From Spirometra erinaceieuropaei (Eukaryota > Platyhelminthes > Cestoda > Diphyllobothriidea > Diphyllobothriidae), in contig CACRXP010000153.1 in assembly GCA_902702965.1 (NCBI GenBank), positions 487,408-551,407 on the forward strand: 64,000 bases of DNA, given 5' to 3'. The notes under the pieces are model-generated. The model was given only the letters and a program-made list of their open reading frames with translations. It did not search any database and was not told where the DNA came from. Shown in pieces: positions 24,437 through 34,879 of this stretch; positions within the stretch are counted from its first letter, which is position 1, and the number at the start of each line of letters is the position of its first letter. A program made the translations under genes and the position numbers.

Positions 24437-24508
24437 CAACTGACGTGTAATTGTTGAGGTAAAATGGACCATCAGGTTTTACGGCAGAATACGTATGGTG
24501 CTGTGTTC
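24437..24508 (+). repeat. Left direct repeat flanking a PLE relic
   Basis: This 72-nt segment is repeated at 25,783-25,852. The shared core is GAGGTAAAATG, then CAGGTT.TACGGCAG and TACGTATGGT. It ends where reverse-transcriptase homology begins. Confidence 0.6.
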
Positions 24509-25629
24509 GGTCCAGACACTGCATTCTGCCAACGAACCTTTTTCACCTTCGATGGAGGAACACACAAACAAATCAAAGAACCGCCCATGGGTTCCCCAAT
24601 ATCCATCCTTGTTGCGGAATTGGTCCTAAAAGAGCTGGAAACGGTTGCTTACAGCTACTACAAACGTGCGTTTTGGCGCCGATGCGTGGACGATACATTC
24701 GCAATTATTCAAAAGGACAAGCTATCGGGTTTTCAAGACTTGCTTAACAGCATATTCCCTGACATTCGGTTTACAAGAGAAGACGAGAACGAGAAACTAC
24801 TCTTCATTGACTTTCTCGTTACGCGAACACCTGACGGTACACTCAACAGTAGAGTGTACAGAAAGACGCCCAATGCAAACCAGGCCCTCAACTATCCTAG
24901 AAACCACTCATTGGTGCACAAACGGGGCTGTGTGAGGACGGTTTTCGACCGCGTAAACGCACTGTAACGAGCCCGAAGGAAGGATGCAAGAAATGCGGCA
25001 TCTCCGGGACCAAGTAACAAAGAAAGGCTACCTAAAATAGTTATCAGTCGCTACATACAAACGCACCCACGATAGACAAACGGAAAAGAGACACCAACAA
25101 TTTGGCTCTCCCTACCGTACTAAAAGAGTGTGTCCGGGGCTACAAAACGCATTACGTTAGAGCTAGGCGTGGGCATCGCTCATCATCCGGCGGCCACCAC
25201 GCGTAGCAGTATCATGATAATGAAGGATCGGCGGGACGCAGGTGAACAGTCGGGCGTAGTCTATCAAATCCCGTGCCAAAACTGTCCTATCCACTACACT
25301 GGCCAGACAGGACGACGTCTCAGCTCACAAATAAGTGAGCAAAAACGGGCCGTTCGAAAAGGCGATCCATTATCTCATGTCGCCAGTCACAGGCTTAAGG
25401 AACGCCATGAGATCGACTTCGTCAACACGTGGATATTGGCGCGAGACGGCAAAAAGACGGGGAGAAACTCATCGATTTGCCAGCGTGTTATCACGCACTA
25501 CGTCCACACAGTCAGGTGTCGCAGCTCACATCGTCGCGAGGTACAAACGGTGTCATCCCACCGTCTTGGACCAGGCGGCACAAACCTTACCTAACCGCGG
25601 ACGTAGCCCTCCCCCGCATGGAACTAAGA

Positions 25630-25637
25630 TATAAATG
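25630..25637 (+). promoter_or_regulatory. TATA-like box of PLE relic
   Basis: TATAAATG lies 36 nt before the hammerhead core, as in the other PLE copies. Confidence 0.35.
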
Positions 25638-25659
25638 TCCACACGTTGCTGCACTCTCG

Positions 25660-25702
25660 CACTATCTGATGATGAACTCCAGTTCGAGTTCGAAAGCCAA
25701 TA
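25660..25702 (+). ncRNA. Hammerhead-like ribozyme motif (PLE)
   Basis: The core CTGATGA (25,666-25,672) is canonical. Stem II is GAACTC/GAGTTC, six perfect pairs around the loop CAGTTC, followed by GAAA (25,692). The bases after it (GCC) differ from the ACGTC seen in other copies, so the stem III and cleavage-site side may be damaged. Confidence 0.65.
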
Positions 25703-25782
25703 AATCTATCGCTCCAGTGATCGAGCCTTCGTCTTCTTTTAAACAAGAACCTGGGATGCGCATATTGTCTTCCATTCGTCAC

Positions 25783-25852
25783 TACTGACATGCACTTTGC
25801 GAGGTAAAATGAATAAGCAGGTTGTACGGCAGTATACGTATGGTTATGTGTT
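25783..25852 (+). repeat. Right direct repeat flanking a PLE relic
   Basis: Partner of 24,437-24,508. It begins about 80 nt after the hammerhead motif, that is, at the 3' end of the element. Confidence 0.6.
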
Positions 25853-25859
25853 TGAGTGT

Positions 25860-26570
25860 AAAGTAGGCAAACGCAAGAAGACAATGCGCACAAATTCCAC
25901 AACCCAAAATAACTGACACAACATATAAAAGACCGTGAACGTATTCCTAGCATTCATATCGGGATTTTTGACTAGGTAATGGGCGGCTGGAATGGGGTAG
26001 GTAAAAAGTAGCCAAAGAAGGGTATAGCCTATGCTTGAATGCTCTGCGGAATGTGGTTAATCTTTTGGACAGACAAAACCGTCAGAAGTAAAAAGTGGTT
26101 TAATCCTGCACGAAGCAAAATAGAACCCTCTTTAAAAAAAACACACTCTAGAACCTGGTGTTCTATGAAAAATTGATAAGGAAATGGGTTCGATGAGTAG
26201 TATTGTCACAGCCGGTGAACGGAAAGCGTGCACACGCTTGGTTAGTTTTGCGGGCTGAGCCTCTTGCAGGTGTATTATTCTACGGAAATTTACTGCAGTA
26301 AAATGCCGGCTGATTTACATAAGAGCGGTCCTATGCTCGGAAGAGCAGAACGAGCACATATATACACACAGTACAATGTTCAGTTTGTTTCGATACTGCG
26401 ATATATTTAGTCTAAATCTCAAAAGTTTACCTGTCTGAAGTGGCAACTGAGGTCAATGCCGCAAGACTAATGACTACTGCAAACCCTCTGTCAAAATATA
26501 TCTACCAGAAGCCGACAACGAATCCATACCTTGAGCGAAAAGTGCGCTAACCACGTGTGTGTTTGCTCCT
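25860..26570. other. No supportable gene
   Basis: AT-rich spacer with nothing recognised. Confidence 0.3.
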
Positions 26571-26571
26571 G

Positions 26572-27031
26572 TTATGACCAGTAAGAAAGGTAGGACAGGA
26601 AGAGAGCTGATTCGAAGGACAAACACTTTACTGGTAACTTGCGGACACGAGGGGTTACAGGTCGTAAGAATGATCCGCTATTTTTATTGGCTCCTGTGCG
26701 TTCTGGAACATTCCGTCGAATGACGTGCCGGCCGTTGAGGGCATTCTAGAATGTTCCTTCCCCGGGCGCGCTGGTCGCTGTTGGCCACCGCGTGCGCGAT
26801 AGCCCCCCCCCGCGGAAAAAGTGTGGAATTTTTGACCAGCCATTGATTGGGCCGCACGCGTTAGCAAAGCCGCCACACGTGCTCGGCGCTACAGTGCTCG
26901 GCGGTCCGCCGTCTAACTTCAATCGTGTCTCACGCCGCCGGCTCGGTCCCCAGTTCATCGCCTTAGGCCGTAGCTCTACGCCGCTTGCACTCTTCAGAAA
27001 AATTCCGCTTTATGGTAATCTTTTTATAACG
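26572..27031. promoter_or_regulatory. CpG-rich promoter-like island with heat-shock-element arrays; possible solo LTR
   Basis: An inverted CCAAT box (ATTGG at 26,686) is followed by TTCTGGAACATTC plus GAA (26,701-26,720) and TTCTAGAATGTTC (26,744-26,756). These are uninterrupted alternating GAA/TTC units in 5-bp steps, as heat-shock factor binds. The next 230 bases are the most G/C- and CpG-rich of the window, with a run of nine C. No heat-shock protein frame lies on either side. The segment begins TGTTATGACC and ends near ATAACG, so a solo LTR carrying its own stress promoter is possible. I see no target-site duplication. Confidence 0.4.
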
Positions 27032-27769
27032 TTCCCACATTCGTTTAGCGCTGAGACAAAAACTAAAGCATACGCATTTTAAATGCAATGACCTCTGAGA
27101 CACAGATACTGCAAATAAACCTAAAATGCACAGCGATTGGCAGGGCTCATTTGGATGTTACCACAGTGTATTGCGTGACAGCCACTATGAAACCCCTTAG
27201 ATCCAATATCCGGTTTGACGGGGTCTTCTTATTTTGGCCCTTATATCACGTCCACACAGGTAAGATCCAAACCTCACCCATGACAGACTGAACATGTTTT
27301 ACCTACCACCGGGAGACGTGATGTACTTTATAAGCAGTAAAAAACGATGAAATCGGAATGACAATTGTACAATCTTGAAAATTCGCAAAGCTAAATAGTT
27401 TTTAAGAACGAAAGTTGTCCTTTTACTAAGTACAATAATTAAAGAAGTGATCTGCCATATAAAGAATATAGGAAAGTACATGTTGAGTACTAATTCGATG
27501 ATAGACGCATATATATATAGGCAGAATGGTTTTACCGACAAAGACAAAGGAGAATGTCAGTTTTTGATCGGGAATATACAATGGTAGGGGGCGCTCACCG
27601 ATCGTTCATACAGAACTCAATCGTTCCGTTTTGCCTTAAGGGCTCTTTCTCGAGCCCAACCAGCAGCCGCACAGCGGCCCATGATACATAGGCCGAATGG
27701 TATTACCGAGAAAGGCAAGGGAGACTGGAATGACCATTTCTTGCTTATTAGCCGTCCTCAGCCAGCCAT

Positions 27770-27860
27770 ACCCATGCCCGAAGTGTGGAACACCCGAGCC
27801 TCGAACTCGCGACCTGTTGGTTTAGAAGTCCACGCCTCTACTGGGAATGCGCGGTTACAC
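27770..27860 (-). repeat. tRNA-like SINE relic
   Basis: On the minus strand, GTGGACTTCTAAACC resembles an anticodon arm with the TCT anticodon of an arginine tRNA. It is followed at tRNA-like spacing by a B-box-like GCGAGTTCGAGGCTC. I see no convincing A box, so it is a 3' tRNA-derived part of a SINE at most. Confidence 0.35.
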
Positions 27861-27869
27861 TTTGAGTGA

Positions 27870-28210
27870 TGAAGAAATAGTTGCCGTAACCCAAACCTCT
27901 AACCGTTACGCCAAACAATCACTATAACACCCAGTAATAACCCCTTATCCCAACCCCAACTGCACTATGTCCATATGGTGGGTCAGCATACCCACATCTT
28001 ACCGAAAAAACATGTTCATACCTTGTCTATCTTAGATCGACCACATTCGACCTAAAATACTGTATGCAGTTAAAAGGATACAAGGAATGCTGTTCACCCC
28101 ACGGGAAACGGCGAAGTCGAGAACTTAAATGCCAAGATGAAGGATTCGTTTATTCAGACTTTTAAAAAATCGCCCGCTATTTTGGTCGTGCTGTTTCTCC
28201 TCACTGGTAT
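27870..28210. other. 3' flank of gene D
   Basis: Spacer with a few CCCTAACC-like stretches at 27,890-27,960. Nothing is supportable. Confidence 0.3.
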
Positions 28211-30372
28211 TTACTGATGACAGTAAGCGGACGGCGCCTTCTGAAATCCTTCTTTAAGAAACGCACTGAAGTCTCCATCGCTCATTTTCACCAACTCCAG
28301 TAAGGCAGTGGGAACAGATTTGGCGGGACAGATTGACGCATTATTGCATACATTGCATAACTCAAGGGAAGACAGTCGAATCAAATTTTGCGGACAGATT
28401 GTCTTTTTCCAGTAGGTAATGTCAACAGTTGCGTTTAATGCTAAGCCGCCCAGTTTGAACGCAAAGTATTGCATGAAACTATGGATGTCCCCAAATGATT
28501 CCTTCTTGGCATTCTATAATAAAAAAGATTATAAGCAATTCAGAAATATTCGCGCAATTGCACACGTAGATGACCAGTACACCAGCACATAATATTCCTC
28601 GCAAAGTTTGTTGCTATATTTAGCAATTATTCTTCCACCCCTATCCTACCTTCTTTATTATCCGAAGTTGAGTGTCAGGAATCGGAGAAATGCATGTGTA
28701 CTGCAAGTATTCTGCAAAGGATACTTCTCGTAAAAACGTGCAATCAAAAAGGAATGACGTCTGTTTAATTGTCATTCGGAGATTCAAACTCCATTCTTCC
28801 TGCTTTATCATTTTGTCAAAACTGAAGTGATTCGCTTGTCGCACCAAGTATTCAGCAACATTACTGGGGATGATTTCCTGGTCATATCGTGGACACTTGG
28901 ATATTTCTGAAAGCAAAAGAGCTTGCGCAGTTAGAACTGGTTATAAAAAAAGTATCAAGACCGTACTTGCCGTGGACTTTGCCCCCTATACCTGACCACG
29001 GGGAGTTGCGCACGACCAACTCGGGGAGGGAGGGATCAGTATACGGAGCACGTTATTGGACTGTACACCCACAACAAATAGCATAAATTGGCACCGTAGT
29101 GGCACGCCTGGACGCAGCCTCGCGCCGCACCAATCATCTGCGTCTATGCCAGCCTCATGTATTCTCGACTCTGTTTTGACGTCGTGCCCAGGAAATGGAG
29201 GAGGGTTTGCGACAGATGGCACATACTGATGGGATCCAACATTGGAGATTTTAGAGGTGACCCGCTCCATCCTAGTCTATGCTAAAATTATGACGAAAGA
29301 GGTCAATAAAAGCGGAGACGAGTCCCAGTAAGCAGCCGTGATGAAACAGACACGATCGCTGTGAAAAGAGTTTTATTCTCCTGACGTCCCGTATTCCCGC
29401 TCGAACACATCATCAGAGACAAAAGCAAATACGGGTAGTTCATGCACGAGGGATTATAGTATTTGTCGCATGCAGTCGCCATGCTACCACATACCTATGA
29501 ATATTCACGGCTCCCTCCTTCATAGGCGATCGTTGCACTTGGTGTGTTGACTGTTTGATAGCCGACATTCGCGTCGTTGATTGCTGCACTTTCATCTCGT
29601 GTGTTAAATGCTGCTGTGATGATTGTTCGATCATCTGTTCAACCGACGCTGTCGTTGGGAACAGTGTTCACTTTTGCGCACCCTGTGTGGCTAATTATTT
29701 CGTCTAGGGGAAGTCTCAGCAACGAGTATGGAAGGGGAAGGCCGTTGCACTTGCAAATAGACTGGGGGCCAGTGAAGCATAACTCAAGTGGCTCGCGGCT
29801 CACGCGGCTGTCATCCCTTGCAAGAATTTCGGCCTTGTGTAATTTCAGTGTGTGCCGGATCTCGTCGAATGCGGCGTAACTTGAGAGCAGGCGCCACATC
29901 TCCGTACCTCTGCATCGTGTTCGGCAATTTGCTTTCGGAGCTGTTTTCCGGTTTCTCCGACGTAATTGCTTTGTGCGCAACTGTAACAGATCCAATAAAC
30001 GACTCCAGGCGGTTCTTGCCGTGGCAGCGAGTCATTCTGTTTCATTTTCTGACGCCTGATTGTTGCCTCCGATCTCTGTGTGCAACTATTTGGGTTGGAC
30101 ATTCACGCAGACCGGAGGCTGGAAACATCACAATGTAATTAACAAATAGATACTGTGACTGATAATGGGATGGATTTTCGGGACTGTGTTTACTTAGGTT
30201 AACATTAAACGCGGTCTAACGGATAGACAATATAATACCAGGCTTCGGGCATTTTCGTCACGCATTGTGTTTTACAGGCATTATAGGGTTCATGAAAATA
30301 AAACTCACTCTTTCGAAAAAAGCAGCATCCTGCAAAATTAAGTAAAAAACCAACGGCGATCTGTAACCGCAT
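28211..30372 (-). CDS. Unrecognised secreted cysteine-containing protein, family copy D (3 exons, 207 aa)
   Basis: Exon 1 is 30,372-30,309 (64 nt), exon 2 is 28,906-28,650 (257 nt) and exon 3 is 28,513-28,211 (303 nt with stop). Donors are a|GTGAGT and aag|GTAGGA. Acceptors are TTTGCTTTCAG|aa and TTTATTATAG|aat. The joined frame is open. Exon 1 encodes the signal peptide MRLQIAVGFLLNFAGCC followed by FFRK. An in-frame ATG seven codons earlier gives a less likely start. Exon 2 has KCPRYDQEIIP, VAEYLVRQA, LFDCTFLRE and YTC. Exon 3 has LNATVDITYWKK, IRLSSLELCNVC and a C-terminal AYCHQ. Lengths and phases equal those of A and B. Intron 1 is 1,402 bp against 212 bp in copy A because a PLE fragment lies in it. 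The role is unknown. Secretion is inferred from the signal peptide and conserved cysteines. Confidence 0.82.
29360..30100 (-). pseudogene. PLE 3' end inside intron 1 of gene D: GIY-YIG relic plus decayed hammerhead
   Basis: On the minus strand, 30,090-29,845 encodes GVVYWICYSCAQSNYVGETG, then KQLRKQIAEHDAEVRR: the GIY-YIG core with its Y, G and EH positions. After one frameshift, 29,860-29,650 gives ILARDDSRVSREPLELCF and TGPQSI, the domain's end. It shares subfamily features with the 17.6-18.2 kb relic (GPQSI, SH.G.A). The 3' part carries a hammerhead-like motif at 29,378-29,422. It is on the same strand as the host gene. Confidence 0.78.
29378..29422 (-). ncRNA. Decayed hammerhead-like motif (PLE)
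   Basis: On the minus strand the order is CTGATGA (29,416-29,410), T, GTGTTC, loop GAGCGG, GAATAC, GGGAC, GTC. Stem II pairs fully with one G-U. The GAAA strand reads GGGA, so two essential adenines are lost and cleavage is unlikely. Confidence 0.55.
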
Positions 30373-33300
30373 CTTTTCATCAGGTCTGTTCAAAATGGAA
30401 TGTTATAAATTATTTGTGGTTTGAACAACCAACTAGATGCGAAGGTAGATCGCCTCAGTCTCATTGGACACGCGTTAACAGGCGCGCCAGATATCTCCTT
30501 ACTATGCATACAAATGTATCCGTGTGTGCCCAGACCAAAACGCAAGCCGGTTGGAGGATAGGTTTTAGGTATTTTGTACTCGTGAGGTTTCGTATATCTC
30601 CATAGCACCTATCGTCACATTATATTCTGTTTCTGGATCAAAACGCTTTAAACTTTTCACACGTCTGAGAGTCGATATTTTCACGATTATCATTTCGCTC
30701 TGATTTGTCATGTCTGAACTCCACATCTCTCGCGCAAAATAACCCGCCTTTTAGAAGAGGCTACATTGCTGACACCCTGTGGAGAACCTCAGCCGACTTT
30801 CCAAACCCCCGGTGAAGATAAGCCTCGTACTGCTTGTAGTGATCTTAGGCTGGGGGCCTATTTACAAGCTGCGTCTATCGTCAGTACATGCACCAGCAAT
30901 AGTCTGGTCCTTGGCCAATTACGGCTATGTAAACCAGCCAGTAATCTTCAAGGCCGACTTAAGCGTGTTCTTGCTCATGCCGCCATGATGCATTCCACAC
31001 CATCACTCGTAGCGCCGCTATCGCGTCGTCGCCGGAAGTGTTTTTTCGCCCGGCTCCCAACTTATTCCAACTGATTGTCCAATCCTTCTGCATAGAATGC
31101 AATATCTTGTTAGCTGGCGCCTAGCGCCTTCTCTTTCTATTTGAGACCTTTCCCGAAGTTTTTAATGACTAAGCCCCGCCTATAGCTTTAGCAGCCGCGA
31201 CAAGCCCAATATTTGTCAGATAATAAGATTAAGTACGATTAGATATGTCGTGTTTCCCAGAGCGCTTTCCTTACTAACGTTCTTCAGTTACTACATTATG
31301 GAACGTCCTGGCATGATGCGTTACGGTTTCTCTATGGATGCGTCCATTTTTCGACGATGCACGTGATCAGTATACTTACAGGAAAGGTAATATTTTGGTA
31401 TTAGACTCATTAGCTTCAAACTTATATTCATCTGAAGTAGGTGACAATCAAAATGTATTCCTTGTACGAAGTCTCATGCCTTCTGCATGGACGTAATATT
31501 CTACTGAGGGAAATTAGGTGGCATATCGATAAACCGTTTAAAGTAGACACTGACAAAAGCCGTTCCAACATTGCATACCAACTGGCCATATATCGCTGCC
31601 TATGAAATAGGTAGTTAACTTATTCGTTTCGATAAACGGTAACCCGAGCATGTTCTTTGTCTCACAGTTTCCTCAAATGCAATCAATTATTTAAATGGTG
31701 TGTATAGTTGAGTCTGGCCCCATATCGGTGGAAAGCCAGCAGTTAATAGGATTTAAACTATCCATAGAGAATATCAATGTGGTTAAGCAAACTACATTTA
31801 GAAATCCAAAACAAATAAGTTCGTTGAGGATTCGCACGATTATGTTTCCGAAGTTTATCAGTAGTTGGTTGTGTAAGGATGTTTTGGGGAATTAAGCTCA
31901 CCATTTATAGAAGAAGCAAGTCTACAATCACGGCTTGTAGTTGTATGCTTTTAATATTTTAAAAGCCTTTACGCTCTCAGCGGCTTACAAAGTGTGGGGA
32001 TATATGTACTCATTAGAATTGGGCACACGTTGATAAGGACTCCTGCATACGTGTCAGCGATTGCCTGGGTGTCTACGTAAAGTTACCTCCGTCTAGACGG
32101 TGCGCAGATCGACCTGTCCATGAGTTAACTGATATAATTTCTGCAAACGCCATTAATAATCAGGTTCTGAATATCGCTGTCACTTAGGTATTAAGACAAG
32201 AAGCAATTAATTATTTTGTAATTATTCTGTCTTTCGTCAGCCGCCGTGTGCAAATGAGATCATCTGGTAGAGCCGGTATATGCCATAGGGGTTTGTGAAA
32301 GTCGGTCGGAGCAACTCACTGATTGCCCACCAGACTATTGCGGGTAACCGTCATGGCCAGCCTGGCGTCATTGTTCGAGGCTCCCTTGTGTCAAGATCAC
32401 CGACTTTGGCGTTGAGCTGTTCCAGGCGCACTGACCTGCAGCCACTCAACTGACTTCTACTCGGCCACACGTGGCGTCGCAGCTGCCCATGCGCCCCTTG
32501 AACGCAACACCCCCCTACACCTATGGTGGGTGTGCTGACTCATGAAATGTTATCGGAAATTCTGAAGTGGGTTTTTGACCCGAGAAAATTACTTAAGTTT
32601 GGTTTTAAAATTAGTTACTTTGCAGCCAACATATAAACGAACGTCTTTTCGGGCGCCTGAAAACTTTTTAAAACCGACTGATACCCTTCCTTCAACTACA
32701 AAAAAAGGAAGACGTAATCACTACCAGATGGGTTAAAGAATGAATATTTATTTGCATGTTGTGCATGAAATATATTTGTTTATATAGGGGCATTGCATAT
32801 CAATGAGACAATTGTATGTTATTTAATTAGTTAGTTTTTACAACCGGCCGGTAACGAACTCGTTCAAACTCCGACACTCCGAAGTGACCAAAAATCTTGC
32901 GATGATACCGGACAGTATAAGTTGCTGCCGCAAAATGCCGTCTTTGGAACAATGAGGAACGTTTTAGATGAAGTGCTATTTGACTTCAAAAGACAAACAT
33001 AACAAAATGTCTGCTGTCATGCGGCCCAGTGAAACGAGAAAAGCAAATATAGGAAGAGGAATAGTTGGCTAAATGTCGACAGATGAGGCGTGTAACCATT
33101 GTTTCATTGATAGTTATGAGTATTCAGATGTGACAGTAAATGAAAGTGCGTTTTTCGTTTTCACGGATGCTAGTTCTGGCTTCAGGGTTTTCCTTTTATT
33201 CATTAAATTATATCGGTAGCCATCATTCCGTCGACATACTATGCGAGAAATAAAACTGCAAATTAAATGGTTAACTGATCTTGCAATTGCCCTCACTGAT

Positions 33301-34875
33301 GTGTATTCATGTATTTGTAGGAGGTTTTAATACCTTTAAAATCAGCCAAATATTGTTAACGTGACCTATCTGAGTGGCTTGCAGTAGTTCAAAAAACGGA
33401 ATGTCATGTACTTGTAAGTCAAAACAAATTCGTTCATTATGGCATTCCGTACGAGATATCGCGTTTAGGTAATGAACATGGTATTATGCAGTTGGAATCA
33501 CTCAAGATTGGCCGCACACCGATTCATTGGATTTGCGAAGTAAACAAACTTCGTATGTGTGGTAGGGAGCAGGAACAGGCAACTACCTACCAGACCAAAG
33601 TCGGCCAAGCTATGCTACCAGAGAGAATACAACGGGGTCAGGGGTAAAGTAATACAGCACGGGTTCGGGCTTATTGGCCACATTCAGTCAATCATAACCC
33701 TGACCAGCAGCCGGGACCGGAAACACAAACCCTACGTCGGACCTAAGTTTATCAATGCCTTGTCACCTGCTCTTATCTGCCGCTGCGTATCGGGTATATA
33801 TCCACCCAGGAATGGACACACACCGATTATGCTCCTCCCCTCCTCCTGCCAAAAAATGGTTATGGTACCACTTTAGGATGGAGGTGGTTGTTGGGTTAAA
33901 TAACAGCAAAGTTTTTTTCAGAGTTATGGTTAATGTCATGCCAAAGTTTACAAATGGATTTAATGTTGAATTATGTTTGGGTTTTTATTAGGGCTAAACA
34001 TCCCTCCTGTTAATTAAAGAAACACCATTTAAATTATAGGATGTTGACGCTTCTAGTCGGCAGCTTGGTGGGGGACGCAAATGCTACCTTTGCCTTACAT
34101 AATTCCTGAATCGTACAGTGTGCAAAAGGAGTGCCAATGCCGTTTTCAAAAGACCTTTAAGCAAAGTAACCCCATGATTTTAGCACTTTGAGTAGGCCTT
34201 CTTAAAACGGTTATATTTTCCTTTTGATGACTTTTGTGACGAGCGCCCAGTAATTAAATCCAAAGTGCTAAGTGATCAACGAGACCTCGTTAGGATGTTA
34301 TGTGGAATTATTAAATGCCAGACGGGAGTCCTAACTTTCAGCCTTAATGACTTATTCCTAATATATCCGTTATTGCATCACCACGAAAGTCCGATTGCAG
34401 CCACCTACCACATTAAAGCCTGAACAGAGTTTTTTCATATGGTCATGATTTTCACGTGTTGATGGACTGCTGAGAATTATTGGGCACTGCTCCCGGGTAG
34501 TGAAAGAACGTTACGAATGTGTTTATTGTCAAACCTGTCTATTAGTTGATTTTTCCATTGTCCTTTCTTTCGAACATGTGAACTTGTCTTTATATCATGC
34601 AGCACAGACTGCAGTATCTTTGCCCCCGAGTTCCAGTTAATATAATATGGATAACGTAAGCAGAAATGTTAAAAGCGCCATCCAGGTGCAAAAGGGTGTT
34701 TCTCACATGAGTCATAGTTCTACATTTTATCACCACAATGTTTTGAAATGGCTAGTATTTTAACTGTAGAAAGAGGATTATCACCTGCCTCATACAGCAT
34801 CCAATCTAGCCAAAACTGCTGTTGGATGCGGGGTAAACGGCGTAAGTACGGAGTTTATGAATTCTTGTCAGATGA
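30373..34875. other. Gene-poor stretch
   Basis: No supportable gene. Frames at 30,766-31,074 (+) and 33,559-33,876 (+) are GC-richer than the flanks but have no motif. The 32,270-32,540 and 33,560-33,860 segments look like old dispersed repeats. A block at 34,380-34,540 matches 23,460-23,640. Confidence 0.35.
34380..34540 (+). repeat. Dispersed repeat shared with 23.46-23.64 kb
   Basis: Same block order and orientation as 23,460-23,640, including GATGGACTG and the GGGT.GTGAAA block. Noncoding. Confidence 0.45.
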
Positions 34876-34879
34876 ACTA

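Larger units (their letters stand above)
24512..25782 (+). pseudogene. PLE relic: RT C-terminal half, GIY-YIG endonuclease, hammerhead motif
   Basis: The RT part (about 24,520-24,966) shows FFTFDGG, PPMGSPISILVAELVLKEL and FWRRCVDDTFAII. The catalytic tyrosine of YVDD is cysteine. It continues to IDFLVTRTPDGTLNSRVYRK and ends in a stop at 24,967. After a broken linker, 25,130-25,450 encodes the endonuclease with SGVVYQIPCQNCPIHYTGQTGRRL, including the CxxC and the Y-x-G of GIY-YIG. Frameshifts follow and the C-terminus is split over three frames. The noncoding 3' end has a TATA-like box and a canonical hammerhead core. The 5' end lacks the N-terminal half. It is bounded by about 72-bp direct repeats. 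Confidence 0.85.
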
